Source of the DNA: Lachnospiraceae bacterium P6A3
GTDB taxonomy: Bacteria; Bacillota; Clostridia; Lachnospirales; Lachnospiraceae
Length of the DNA: 64,000 nucleotides
Reading direction: 5' to 3'
NCBI GenBank assembly: GCA_000702085.1
Contig: KL370861.1
Coordinates: 498,911-562,910, forward strand
Below are positions 37,713 to 46,524 of the stretch, piece after piece (the first letter of the stretch is position 1; the number at the start of each line of letters is the position of its first letter). The translations under genes and the position numbers were made by a program. A model generated the notes under the pieces. The model was not told where the DNA came from. It saw nothing but the letters and a program-made list of their open reading frames with translations, and searched no databases.

Positions 37713-38461
37713 GCGCCCGCAGGGGCAGGGGTATACGCAGGATAATGATTCCTCTGCTGATATTCTTAGGTGTATTTGCCTGCGTAATGGGAATCGAATA
37801 TTTCATTGAGATCTACAGAGTCGATCCCGCTAAAATATATGTCGACGGAAACAATCATTACACGAACCAGCAGATAATCGACATAGTAATGAGCGGACCT
37901 TTGGGTGACAATTCCGTTGTTTTGTCACTCAAATACAAAAATAAAAAGATAACCGACGTGCCTTTTGTCGATGCGATAACCGTCGAAGTTATTTCTTCCG
38001 ATTCCATCAGGATAAGAGTTTTTGAAAAGGCACTTGCGGGATATGTTAAGTACCTGGACAGATATATATATTTTGATAAAGACGGAACGGTAGTGGAAAG
38101 CTCCGACGTGCTCACTGCGGGAATACCGCAGGTTACCGGTATTGTTTTCTCCGGAATCCAGGTGGGAAAACCGTTGTCTTCGGACGATACGGATATATTT
38201 GCAAGAACATTGGATCTTACCAAACTGCTTGCCAAGTATGAACTTACAGCAGACAGAATACATTTCCACGAAAACGGCGAAGTTACCATATATTTCGGCA
38301 ATGCGCGAGTGGATCTGGGAACGGACGAAGAGGGTATTGAAGACAAAGTAATGTTACTGGGAACCTTCCTTGAGAGAGTCGGAAATCTGAGCGGCGTACT
38401 CGATATGGAAGAATACAGCGAAGAGGGCATTTATGTTTTCACGCCCGACGAAGCGAACTGA
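37709..38461 (+). CDS. ftsQ: Cell division protein FtsQ/DivIB
   Basis: 250 residues: basic N-terminus, one membrane helix (about 11-31), POTRA domain (RVDPAKIYVDGNNHYTNQQI), then the beta domain with the YIYFDKDGTVVESSD motif. It scaffolds the divisome with FtsL and FtsB/DivIC on the outer face of the membrane. Start coupled to ftsW. Confidence 0.92.
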   Translation: MSARRGRGIRRIMIPLLIFLGVFACVMGIEYFIEIYRVDPAKIYVDGNNHYTNQQIIDIVMSGPLGDNSVVLSLKYKNKKITDVPFVDAITVEVISSDSIRIRVFEKALAGYVKYLDRYIYFDKDGTVVESSDVLTAGIPQVTGIVFSGIQVGKPLSSDDTDIFARTLDLTKLLAKYELTADRIHFHENGEVTIYFGNARVDLGTDEEGIEDKVMLLGTFLERVGNLSGVLDMEEYSEEGIYVFTPDEAN

Positions 38462-38485
38462 TAACACCTGATATTTCATAAATAG

Positions 38486-38514
38486 TTGAAATAATTGTGT
38501 TTATAAATTATTAT
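38486..38514 (+). promoter_or_regulatory. ftsZ promoter
   Basis: TTGAAA (38486-38491), 17 nt, TATTAT (38509-38514), with an overlapping TATAAT three bases later. It suggests ftsZ has its own transcript besides any read-through from ftsQ. Confidence 0.6.
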
Positions 38515-38553
38515 AATACAGTATGTTGTGTTTTTAAGTAGGAGGACAAAACC

Positions 38554-39792
38554 TTGTATGAGATAAAAGAGTCCACAAAACCTAACGGAAAAGCAAGAAT
38601 AATCGTAGTTGGAGTCGGCGGTGCCGGCAACAACGTAGTCGACAGAATGATAGAAGATAATGTCACGGGCGTAGAGTTCGTGGCTATGAATACCGATCTC
38701 CAGGATCTGGAGCTTTCTCTTGCACCCGATAAGGTTCCTCTCGGTGAGAAGGAAACTCAGGGACTTGGCGCAGGTGCCGATCCCGAAGTCGGAGAAAGAG
38801 CTGCTCAGGAGAGCGTTGATGAGATCAGAGAGCATATCAAAGATGCCAACATGCTCTTCATCGTTTGCGGCATGGGCGGCGGAACCGGAACAGGTGCAGC
38901 TCCCGTTATCGCTCACGAAGCAAGAGACATGGGTATCCTTACCGTAGGCGTTATGACCACTCCTTTCTCCATTGAAAGAGCAGTCAGAAGAGAGAACGCA
39001 GAGCTTGGTATCTCCAAGATCCGCGACGATCTTGACACCATTCTTGTAATTCCCAACGATAAATTGTTCAATCTTGCCAGCAAATCAACCCCCATCAAGC
39101 AGATGTTCAAGCTTGCGGATGAGGTTGTTAAGCAGGCTGTTCGTGGTATCACCGATATTATCAACGAAGACGGAGACCTTAACCTTGACTTTGCCGACAT
39201 CAAGAAGGCGATGAAGGACAAGGGTACCGCTCTTATCGGAATCGGCGAGGCAGAAGGAGAAGGCAGAGCATCCGCTGCTGTTAAGGCTGCGGTTGAGAGC
39301 AAGCTCCTCGACTCCAAGATCAATTCCGCAAGTGCCGTTATCGCAAACGTTGTCGGTAATGTTACTGCCGGTGATATTCAGGAAGTTGATGATTATCTTA
39401 AGGAACTCCTCGGAGACAGAGTTGAGTTCTTCCTTGGTATGCGCAGTGACGAGAGCCTCGGAGAAAAGCTTTCCGTTACCATCATTGCAACCGGTATCGA
39501 CGACAATACTTCAATTCACGGCGGATTCGTTCCCCGCAGTGTTCCCTCTGCGGCAAGCAAGTTCGGAACAAGCCACATTCCTCCCGTTGAAGCTGTTTCT
39601 TACAATCCTTCACCCGCAACGCAGCCCGCACCCAAGAGCGGAATCACCGAGAGAACGGTATCTCCCATCAGAACCGTTAATCCTTCTGCACCCGCATCGG
39701 CACCTGCAGGAGAAATTCCCGGACTTAAGAGCAGGGTAAAGGACGTCCACATGGAGGTTCCTTCATTCCTCAGAAAAAAGAATGATGAATGA
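38554..39792 (+). CDS. ftsZ: Cell division protein FtsZ, TTG start
   Basis: 412 residues. The GTP-binding domain has VGVGGAGNNVVDRM, MNTDLQDL, GMGGGTGTGAAPVIA and the T7-loop region NLDFADIKKAM; a Pro/Ala-rich linker leads to the C-terminal partner-binding peptide VPSFLRKK. The start is TTG at 38554, with GGAGG at 38541-38545 spaced 8 nt; the next in-frame Met is about residue 32, inside the nucleotide-binding fold, so TTG is firmly supported. ftsA is absent upstream. Confidence 0.97.
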   Translation: MYEIKESTKPNGKARIIVVGVGGAGNNVVDRMIEDNVTGVEFVAMNTDLQDLELSLAPDKVPLGEKETQGLGAGADPEVGERAAQESVDEIREHIKDANMLFIVCGMGGGTGTGAAPVIAHEARDMGILTVGVMTTPFSIERAVRRENAELGISKIRDDLDTILVIPNDKLFNLASKSTPIKQMFKLADEVVKQAVRGITDIINEDGDLNLDFADIKKAMKDKGTALIGIGEAEGEGRASAAVKAAVESKLLDSKINSASAVIANVVGNVTAGDIQEVDDYLKELLGDRVEFFLGMRSDESLGEKLSVTIIATGIDDNTSIHGGFVPRSVPSAASKFGTSHIPPVEAVSYNPSPATQPAPKSGITERTVSPIRTVNPSAPASAPAGEIPGLKSRVKDVHMEVPSFLRKKNDE

Positions 39793-39810
39793 TCTCCCGC
39801 GAGGTGAGAT

Positions 39811-40146
39811 ATGATTGTACGTGAAGATATTCTGCCGATGGGCTTTCTGAAAAAATCCGATTATTCGGGGTCTTACGGCGGATTAAGATACAGACTTAAC
39901 AAGATTTCCAAAACTTCGGTTTCGGATTCGGGTGAAGAGATCAAACAGGACGCACTGTTATGTGAGATCTGGCCCGGTCCTTTCAACTATCACACAACTG
40001 CCGACGAGTTGAAAGAATCCGCAGAGTTTTCTTTTGACGAAGACGGAGTTACAGATGCCATATCTTGGATGAACGATAAACTAGCGGAAGATCCCGTAAA
40101 ATGGGAGAAAGCAGCTACCGATTGGAAGCGCTATTCCGCGGAATAA
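39811..40146 (+). CDS. Small conserved-looking protein of unknown function
   Basis: 111 residues, acidic, with GAGGTGAGA upstream. The sequence LRYRLNKISK, LLCEIWPGPFNYHTTADE and FSFDEDGVTDAISWMND suggests a compact alpha/beta fold with a C-terminal helix. It sits 18 nt after ftsZ and 20 nt before nrdR, so it is probably cotranscribed. No function is recognised. Confidence 0.75.
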   Translation: MIVREDILPMGFLKKSDYSGSYGGLRYRLNKISKTSVSDSGEEIKQDALLCEIWPGPFNYHTTADELKESAEFSFDEDGVTDAISWMNDKLAEDPVKWEKAATDWKRYSAE

Positions 40147-40166
40147 CCGTTTTATAGGAGAAGGGT

Positions 40167-40622
40167 ATGAAGTGTCCTTATTGCGGAAGTGATGATACCA
40201 GAGTTATCGATTCCAGACCTGCTGATGACAATTATTCCATCAGAAGGCGCAGAATCTGCGATAACTGTACGAAGCGTTTTACCACTTATGAAAAAGTGGA
40301 GACGATTCCTCTTATCATCATCAAGAAAGACAACAACAGAGAGACCTATGACAGGTCCAAGATCGAGTCCGGTGTTTTGAGAGCATGCCACAAGAGACCC
40401 GTAAGCGCTACTCAGATCACCCAGCTTGTTGATGAGGTCGAAAACGAGATCTCTACTCTTGAGGATAAGGAAATTCCTTCCCGCGTTATCGGTGAGATCG
40501 TTATGAAAAAGCTTAAGGATCTCGATGCGGTAGCGTATGTAAGATTTGCATCCGTTTACAGAGAATTCAAGGATGTTGACTCCTTCATGGATGAGCTGAA
40601 AGGCTTTATCGGTAAGAAATAA
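40167..40622 (+). CDS. nrdR: Ribonucleotide reductase repressor NrdR
   Basis: 151 residues, standard length. The N-terminal zinc ribbon has MKCPYCGSDDTRVIDSR with the second Cys pair in RRICDNCTKRFTTYE; residues 50-140 form the ATP-cone that senses ATP/dATP. It represses nrd operons when dATP is high. GGAGAAGG gives a good start. No nrd gene or NrdR box pair is seen in the window. Confidence 0.97.
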   Translation: MKCPYCGSDDTRVIDSRPADDNYSIRRRRICDNCTKRFTTYEKVETIPLIIIKKDNNRETYDRSKIESGVLRACHKRPVSATQITQLVDEVENEISTLEDKEIPSRVIGEIVMKKLKDLDAVAYVRFASVYREFKDVDSFMDELKGFIGKK

Positions 40623-40710
40623 TTCTTTTATGTATCCTTACGGTTAAAGATTTGCCTGTATGTGCCGATATATATTCCACACGGCAAATGTTTGACACGG
40701 AGGTCAGCAT

Positions 40711-41088
40711 ATGAGAATAGGCGAAGGTTTCGATTATTCACAAGTATATAATGATCTGTCATCCATAAGACTTCGTGATACTTTGTCCGAAGTTAAGTCA
40801 GGTGAGGAAGCGGTCAAAGCTTCTCCTGCAAATGACGCCGGTAAGATTAGCCTTGAAGAGCAGGTTGCCGCAAGACCTACCAAACTGATCGGACTTGAGG
40901 ATATCTCAATATCCTTCAATAAGAACGATGATTTTGATCTGATCGGTACTACAAGCGATATAACAAACCTTGATATCGAAAAAGCCGTTTCTCTTTCAAA
41001 GAGAGATGATATTTTGAACAGCTACCGCAGCTCGGAAACTCAGGTTCCGGTTTATGCGGGCGAAGAAGGAACTGTCATCGCAAAATAA
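40711..41088 (+). CDS. Unknown small acidic protein
   Basis: 125 residues, preceded by GGAGG (40698-40702). No membrane segment or known domain. The N-terminus (MRIGEGFDYSQVYNDL) and the helical C-terminal piece ITNLDIEKAVSLSKRDDIL are the most structured parts. It has its own terminator. Not recognised. Confidence 0.7.
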   Translation: MRIGEGFDYSQVYNDLSSIRLRDTLSEVKSGEEAVKASPANDAGKISLEEQVAARPTKLIGLEDISISFNKNDDFDLIGTTSDITNLDIEKAVSLSKRDDILNSYRSSETQVPVYAGEEGTVIAK

Positions 41089-41106
41089 AAAATACTGATA
41101 ATACTT

Positions 41107-41137
41107 AAGAGAACAGGATAAAACCTGTTCTCTTTTT
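41107..41137 (+). terminator. Intrinsic terminator
   Basis: AAGAGAACAGG (41107-41117) pairs perfectly with CCTGTTCTCTT (41124-41134), followed by T-rich sequence. Confidence 0.95.
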
Positions 41138-41226
41138 CTTTTCTAAACTCCGTGCGTGATTTATAATGGTTTTGGTTTTTATTAAGTTTTTTGGGGAATT
41201 CCCCGAAGGAATCAAAGGAGCATGAT

Positions 41227-42837
41227 ATGGAGAATAAGAAAGAATTACGAAAAACAATAAGCATTGTTGCTCTAACCGTTGTATTTGTTGTTTTGATATT
41301 AGGCGCGGTGGGTACCGACGCCGATTCCGTTCAGGTTACTTTCTGGGCACTTGTTCCTCCTGTCATTGCTATCGTCCTTGCACTTATCACCAAGGAAGTT
41401 TACAGTTCTCTTTTCATCGGAATTGTAGCCGGCGGATTGCTTTATTCCGGATACAGCTTTGAAGGAACCGTAAATCACGTATTTTCAGACGGTATCATTG
41501 CCGTTCTGGCTGATTCATATAATGTGGGAATCCTGGTATTTCTCGTGCTTCTCGGAATCATGGTTTCTCTTATGAACCGTGCGGGAGGAAGTGCTGCTTT
41601 CGGCGAATGGGCATCGGCTCATATCAAGACGAGAGTAGGAGCGCAGCTTGCAACAATCCTTCTCGGAGTACTTATATTTATAGATGATTACTTCAACTGC
41701 CTTACCGTCGGTTCCGTTATGAGACCCGTTACCGATAAGCACAAGATCTCAAGAGCAAAGCTTGCGTATCTTATCGACTCCACTGCAGCTCCCATCTGTA
41801 TCATCGCTCCCGTTTCATCCTGGGCTGCAGCGGTTTCCGGATTTGTACCCGGTGAAGAAAACGGTATAGCACTTTTCGTATCAACCATTCCCTACAACTT
41901 CTATGCGCTTCTTACCATCGTTATGATGATAGCTCTTGCGGTATCACAGAGAGACTTCGGTCCCATGGCTGTTCATGAAAAGAATGCGATGGAAAAAGGC
42001 GATCTTTTCACCACTCCCGACAGACCTTACGCAGAAGCGGGAGATGATAAGATCAGTTCAAAGGGCAAGGTTATAGATCTCGTAATTCCCGTAATCGCAC
42101 TTGTTGTCTGCTGCGTTATCGGAATGATCTATACCGGCGGATTTTTCTCCGGAGAAACCTTTATCGACTCATTTGCCAATTCCGACGCATCGGTTGGACT
42201 TGTAATAGGATCTTTCTTCGGCCTTCTCATAACCCTGATTCTTTACCTGTTCAGAAGAGTCCTTACTTTCAAGGAATGTATGGAATGCATCCCCGAAGGA
42301 TTTAAGTCAATGGTTGCTCCCATCCTCATCCTTACTTTTGCATGGTCACTCAAGGCTATGACCGATTCTCTCGGAGCCAAGGAGTTTGTTGCGGGAATCG
42401 TTAACGGATCTGCTGCAGGATTTATGAACCTTCTTCCCGCAATCATCTTCCTTATCGCGGTATTTCTCTCATTTGCAACCGGTACTTCATGGGGAACATT
42501 CGGAATCCTTATCCCTATCGTAGTAAGTGTATTTGAAGGCGTTGATTATAACCTTATGATCATCTCCATGAGTGCTTGTATGGCAGGTGCTGTATGCGGA
42601 GACCATTGCTCACCTATTTCCGATACAACAATCATGAGTTCGGCAGGTGCACAGTCCAATCATTTGAATCACGTTTCAACCCAGATTCCTTATGCGCTTT
42701 CCTGCGCATTCGTTTCATGCATTTGCTATTGCATCGCCGGTTATGCGAAGAATCCCGTACTGCCTCTTATCGTCGGAGTTGCAGTGATGGTCGGCATCGC
42801 ATTTATTCTCAAAAACAATTCGAAGCAGACTGCTTAA
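41227..42837 (+). CDS. NhaC-family Na+/H+ antiporter
   Basis: 536 residues, about 12-13 membrane helices, from ATG 41227 (AAAGGAG six bases upstream; an earlier ATG at 41191 is out of reach of that site). LGVLIFIDDYFNCLTVGSVMRPVTD is the conserved ion-binding region with paired Asp, and ISMSACMAGAVCGDHCSPISDTTIMSSAGA is the C-terminal NhaC signature. It exchanges sodium, possibly coupled to an organic acid as in MleN, for protons. The cysteine desulfurase start abuts its stop. Confidence 0.92.
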   Translation: MENKKELRKTISIVALTVVFVVLILGAVGTDADSVQVTFWALVPPVIAIVLALITKEVYSSLFIGIVAGGLLYSGYSFEGTVNHVFSDGIIAVLADSYNVGILVFLVLLGIMVSLMNRAGGSAAFGEWASAHIKTRVGAQLATILLGVLIFIDDYFNCLTVGSVMRPVTDKHKISRAKLAYLIDSTAAPICIIAPVSSWAAAVSGFVPGEENGIALFVSTIPYNFYALLTIVMMIALAVSQRDFGPMAVHEKNAMEKGDLFTTPDRPYAEAGDDKISSKGKVIDLVIPVIALVVCCVIGMIYTGGFFSGETFIDSFANSDASVGLVIGSFFGLLITLILYLFRRVLTFKECMECIPEGFKSMVAPILILTFAWSLKAMTDSLGAKEFVAGIVNGSAAGFMNLLPAIIFLIAVFLSFATGTSWGTFGILIPIVVSVFEGVDYNLMIISMSACMAGAVCGDHCSPISDTTIMSSAGAQSNHLNHVSTQIPYALSCAFVSCICYCIAGYAKNPVLPLIVGVAVMVGIAFILKNNSKQTA

Positions 42838-44016
42838 ATGATCTATTTAGATAACGCCGCAACTACTAAAATCGAAGAACCTGCATTTAATGCCATGCTC
42901 CCCTTTTTAAAAGAGGAGTATGGCAATGCTTCTGCTGTCTACGAGCTTGCAAGACGTTCCAAGAAAGCAGTGTTTGAAGCGAGAAAAAATGCGGCTGCTT
43001 TGATCGGAGCAATGCCTTCGGAGATCTTTTTTACCTCCGGCGGAACGGAGTCCGATAACTGGGCTTTATGCGGTGCATATGAGACTTTCCGTAAAAAGAA
43101 TACGGAATCTGCAGGTCATATCATCACCACTGCCATAGAACATCATGCAATACTTCATACTGCGGAGTATCTGGAAAGTTTAGGTGTATCCGTTACATAT
43201 CTTAAGCCCGACAGCGAGGGATTTGTCAGACCCGAGCAGGTTTTGGAAGCAATACGTCCCGATACTTTTCTGGTATCCGTAATGACCGCAAATAATGAGA
43301 TCGGTACAATAGAGCCCGTCCGGGAGATAGCGGACGCGGTTCGCGGGCTTAGGAAGGATGTTCTGATACATACGGATGCGGTTCAGGCTTTCGGTCAGAT
43401 TCACCTGGATGATCTTTCTAAACATGTCGATCTCTTATCCGCAAGTTCTCATAAACTCGGTGGGCCGAAAGGAGTCGGTATTCTTTTCGTAAGAGACGGA
43501 GTAAAGTTTTCTCCCTTTATGAGAGGCGGAATGCAGGAGAGCGGAAGAAGGGCCGGAACAGAGAATGTTGCGGGCATAGCAGGCTTCGGAGAGGCTTGCA
43601 TGCTGTCTTTTGCAGGATTGGATGCAAAAATATCAGCTGAAACAGCACTCAGAGACAGATTTCTTGCAAAATTAAGCAATATAACAGGTGTTATTGTCAA
43701 CGGAGCATATTCCGAAGGGAATTTTACTAAGAGACTTCCCGGAAACATTTCGGTATGCATAAAAGGAATAGAGGGTGAATCCGCACTCATAATGCTGGAC
43801 CGTGAAGGTATTTGCGCATCGAGCGGATCTGCCTGTGCAACCGGAGCAATGGAACCTTCACATGTGCTCAAGGCAATCGGAAGAGCGGATGATGAGGCCA
43901 AAGGGTCACTCAGGTTTACTCTTTCACATCACAATACGGAAGAAGAAATTGATCAAGCGGCTTTGGTTATAACCGAAATCGTTGATAAGCTCAGAAACGG
44001 AAAGAAACATTTGTAA
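42838..44016 (+). CDS. Cysteine desulfurase (IscS/NifS class)
   Basis: 392 residues. IYLDNAATTKIEEPAF, FTSGGTESDNWAL, HTDAVQAFGQ (PLP region), SASSHKLGGPKGVG with the Schiff-base Lys, and ICASSGSACATG with the catalytic Cys are all present. It delivers persulfide sulfur. The adjacent mnmA, overlapping by one base, makes sulfur donation for tRNA 2-thiouridine the likely job. The ATG follows the antiporter stop directly and has no Shine-Dalgarno sequence, implying translational coupling. Confidence 0.95.
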   Translation: MIYLDNAATTKIEEPAFNAMLPFLKEEYGNASAVYELARRSKKAVFEARKNAAALIGAMPSEIFFTSGGTESDNWALCGAYETFRKKNTESAGHIITTAIEHHAILHTAEYLESLGVSVTYLKPDSEGFVRPEQVLEAIRPDTFLVSVMTANNEIGTIEPVREIADAVRGLRKDVLIHTDAVQAFGQIHLDDLSKHVDLLSASSHKLGGPKGVGILFVRDGVKFSPFMRGGMQESGRRAGTENVAGIAGFGEACMLSFAGLDAKISAETALRDRFLAKLSNITGVIVNGAYSEGNFTKRLPGNISVCIKGIEGESALIMLDREGICASSGSACATGAMEPSHVLKAIGRADDEAKGSLRFTLSHHNTEEEIDQAALVITEIVDKLRNGKKHL

Positions 44017-45110
44017 TGAGTAAAACAGTAGTTGTGGGTATGAGCGGCGGTGTTGATTCATCCGTCTGCGCATATCTGTTAAAAGAACAGGGATACAATG
44101 TTATAGGTGTTACGATGCAGATCTGGCGTCCGGAGAATGTCTGTGATATTGCGGATAACGGCGGATGCTGCGGACTATCAGCTGTTGAAGATGCAAGACG
44201 AGTTGCCGACTGCATCGGTATTCCATACTACGTAATGGATTTCAGAAGCGAATTCCAGAAGTGGGTCATCGATCATTTTGCTGCGCAGTATGTGAAGGGA
44301 CTTACTCCCAATCCCTGTATTGAGTGTAACAGGCATGTTAAGTGGGAAGCACTGTTACAGAAGGCACGGGATATAGGTGCAGATTATCTTGCGACAGGTC
44401 ATTACGCGAGAATTTCTCAGCTTGAAAACGGAAGGTATTCCATCTCCGCATCCAAGACAGCAGCCAAGGATCAGACTTATGCATTGTATGCTCTGACTCA
44501 GGATCAGCTTGCACATACCCTTTTGCCCATAGGCGAATATGAGAAGGCGGATGTGCGAAAAATTGCGGAGGAAGCAGGACTTCCCGTAGCACACAAGAAG
44601 GATTCGCAGGAAATCTGTTTTGTTCCCGACGGGGATTATGCATCTTTCATCGAAAAAGAAGACGGTGTAACGGTTCCCGGACCCGGAGATTTCGTAACCC
44701 CTTCCGGAGAATTTATTGCAAAGCACAAGGGCATAACTCATTACACCATCGGACAGCGCAGAGGTCTCGGAGTTCCTGCGGGTGAACGTATTTATGTGAC
44801 TGACATCGATCCCGCATCGGGAAAGGTTACTCTGGGATCCAACGATGATCTTATGACATCGGTGGTTTCGGCGGATGACATCAGATGGATGGGGCTTGAA
44901 GGCGTCGCTCCGGGTGAACGCATCCGTGTCAAAGCCAAGATACGTTACAATCATCCCGGCGAAACCGGTTATCTTGAATCTGCAGGCGACGGTCTGGTCA
45001 AAGTCGTCTTCGACAAACCTGTCAGAGCCGCAGCACCCGGACAGGCCCTCGTATTCTACGACGAAGCCGGCAACTACATCTACGGCGGCGGCACCATCAT
45101 AAAGACCTGA
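44016..45110 (+). CDS. mnmA: tRNA-specific 2-thiouridylase MnmA
   Basis: 364 residues. VVVGMSGGVDSSVCAYLL is the PP-loop that adenylates U34; the catalytic Cys pair lies in NPCIECNRHVKW and SQEICFVPDGDY; HYTIGQRRGLGVPAGE opens the C-terminal domain. It makes s2U34 in Lys, Glu and Gln tRNAs using sulfur from the cysteine desulfurase encoded just before it (TAATG overlap). Confidence 0.97.
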   Translation: MSKTVVVGMSGGVDSSVCAYLLKEQGYNVIGVTMQIWRPENVCDIADNGGCCGLSAVEDARRVADCIGIPYYVMDFRSEFQKWVIDHFAAQYVKGLTPNPCIECNRHVKWEALLQKARDIGADYLATGHYARISQLENGRYSISASKTAAKDQTYALYALTQDQLAHTLLPIGEYEKADVRKIAEEAGLPVAHKKDSQEICFVPDGDYASFIEKEDGVTVPGPGDFVTPSGEFIAKHKGITHYTIGQRRGLGVPAGERIYVTDIDPASGKVTLGSNDDLMTSVVSADDIRWMGLEGVAPGERIRVKAKIRYNHPGETGYLESAGDGLVKVVFDKPVRAAAPGQALVFYDEAGNYIYGGGTIIKT

Positions 45111-45119
45111 ATAAGTTAC

Positions 45120-45275
45120 GGGCAACGCGGTCGATGTTTTTTTGACGTGCACGCGCCTCTCGGCTCCGCATTTTCCCGTAGCAGTACTAAATTCGAACTG
45201 CGCGATGCTTGTTCTCATTAAGTACTGACGGGAAAATAAGGGTGCACTTACAAAAAAACATCGCTCACGTTGCCC
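45120..45275. repeat. 156-nt long imperfect inverted repeat (MITE-like hairpin)
   Basis: Arms pair from the outside in: GGGCAACG (45120-45127) with CGTTGCCC (45268-45275), CGATGTTTTTTT (45132-45143) with AAAAAAACATCG (45252-45263), GTGCAC (45147-45152 and 45242-45247), ATTTTCCCGT (45170-45179) with ACGGGAAAAT (45228-45237), and AGTACT (45183-45188 and 45221-45226). Nested pairing with small bulges suggests a foldback element between mnmA and trmO rather than a simple terminator. No coding capacity. Confidence 0.8.
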
Positions 45276-45367
45276 TGTTTATATCAAGATTTATGTATGC
45301 AACCAACGTTTACAAAGGCGGTGCAGTTGAAACATCATCGACTGCGACGCCTGTATGAAAGGGTTAC

Positions 45368-46039
45368 ATGGAGAGAATTGCGACGTATAAAAGTGCATTG
45401 CCTGAGAAGTTTGGGGTGCCGAGACAGAGCGGGCTGGCACCGCATCTTATAGGGCGCATCGTTTTCGAGAAGGAGTTCTCGAATCCGGAGGCATTTGACG
45501 GCCTTGAGGAGTATGAGAGACTTTGGGTTATCTGGAAGTTTGATGTGAAGGAAGACGATTCATTCAGAGCCAAAGTTAGACCTCCGAGGCTTGGCGGCAA
45601 TACTTATATGGGAGTCTTTGCAACCCGTTCTCCTTTCAGACCGAATCATCTGGGTCTTACTTGCGTGAAGATAGAAGAGATACGTAAGAATGATGAAGGC
45701 TTGATGGAGATAGCAGTATCCGGCGCAGATATGACGGACGGAACAGAAGTTTATGATGTGAAGCCGTATCTGCCGTACGCCGATGCATATCCGGATGTGA
45801 AAGGCGGCTTTGCTCAGAAAGAAGAAAACCTGGGGCATATACTTGAGGTAAATATGCCGGATGAAATACGTTCTCTTTTTGCGGATGAAGAGGTCAGAGG
45901 TCTGATAGAGATATTATCACTGGATCCCAGGCCTTCATATCAGAACGATCCGGACAGAATCTATGGTCTGACATATGCGGGTCGCAATATAAAATTCAAG
46001 GTTTCGGACGGGATTCTTCAAGTGATTGATGCTTCTTGA
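45368..46039 (+). CDS. trmO: tRNA (m6t6A37) methyltransferase TrmO/TsaA
   Basis: 223 residues. FGVPRQSGLAPHLIGRIVF, LWVIWKFD, VRPPRLGG, GVFATRSPFRPNHLGLTCV and SLDPRPSYQ are the YaeB/TsaA family motifs of the beta-barrel SAM enzyme that N6-methylates t6A37 in tRNA-Thr. The start follows a weak AAGGG. It is the second tRNA-modification gene in this stretch. Confidence 0.92.
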   Translation: MERIATYKSALPEKFGVPRQSGLAPHLIGRIVFEKEFSNPEAFDGLEEYERLWVIWKFDVKEDDSFRAKVRPPRLGGNTYMGVFATRSPFRPNHLGLTCVKIEEIRKNDEGLMEIAVSGADMTDGTEVYDVKPYLPYADAYPDVKGGFAQKEENLGHILEVNMPDEIRSLFADEEVRGLIEILSLDPRPSYQNDPDRIYGLTYAGRNIKFKVSDGILQVIDAS

Positions 46040-46087
46040 ATTTGGTATTTGCTCTGTAAGTTTCAAAATCTTATACATAGAAAGTAC

Positions 46088-46133
46088 AATTATACCTGCT
46101 TGACGTATACACACGAGGCAGGTATAATTTTTC
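46088..46133 (+). promoter_or_regulatory. higA promoter nested in a 12-bp perfect palindrome
   Basis: TTGACG (46100-46105), 17 nt, TATAAT (46123-46128). Perfect arms AATTATACCTGC (46088-46099) and GCAGGTATAATT (46118-46129) bracket the -35 and cover the -10, with T residues following. The repeat can act as an autoregulatory operator and as a terminator for trmO. Confidence 0.7.
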
Positions 46134-46175
46134 TATGATAAGAAGTTTATCATTAGTGTGATAAGGAGATTAAAT

Positions 46176-46481
46176 ATGGATATGCATATTAAAACTCCCA
46201 AAATGGGAGAAATACTTTTAGAAGAATTTATGGAACCCAATGGTATTTCCGCATATATGCTTGCGAAAGAAATACATGTTCCTGTTTCGCGTGTTCAGGA
46301 TATACTACATGACAGAAGAAAGATTACCGTAGATACTTCCCTTAGGTTGGCAAGATTTTTCGGTGTATCCGATAAATTTTTTTTGGATATTCAAAATGAT
46401 ATAGATTTAAGAGTAATGAAAGAAAGTTTAAATGAAGAAATCAAAAGCATCACTCCGTGTAAAAAGGTAGCAGCGATGTAA
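46176..46481 (+). CDS. HigA-type antitoxin/XRE regulator without a visible toxin
   Basis: 101 residues from ATG 46176 (AAGGAG upstream). TPKMGEILLEEFMEPNGISAY begins the HigA/VapI fold; AKEIHVPVSRVQDILHDRRK is the helix-turn-helix and DTSLRLARFFGVSDKFFLDIQ the dimer helix. HigA normally follows a ~90-residue HigB toxin; the 136 nt upstream contain only the promoter palindrome, so the toxin is missing. Either an orphan regulator or a decayed module. Confidence 0.9.
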   Translation: MDMHIKTPKMGEILLEEFMEPNGISAYMLAKEIHVPVSRVQDILHDRRKITVDTSLRLARFFGVSDKFFLDIQNDIDLRVMKESLNEEIKSITPCKKVAAM

Positions 46482-46512
46482 AAAATCAGCGACAAATGTC
46501 GCTGATTTTTTA
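46482..46512. terminator. Bidirectional terminator between higA and PHP gene
   Basis: AAAATCAGCGAC and GTCGCTGATTTT arms with a 4-nt loop and flanking A and T runs. Confidence 0.93.
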
Positions 46513-46524
46513 TTGGTAATGTAT

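Noticed and set aside
44355-45218. Long antisense frame of 287 codons opposite mnmA
   Set aside because: It mirrors the codon bias of mnmA, has no family motifs and no ribosome binding site, and the foldback element lies over its start.
45270-45452. 60-codon frame before trmO
   Set aside because: It overlaps the foldback element's right arm and the trmO start, is basic and motif-free, and has no ribosome binding site.
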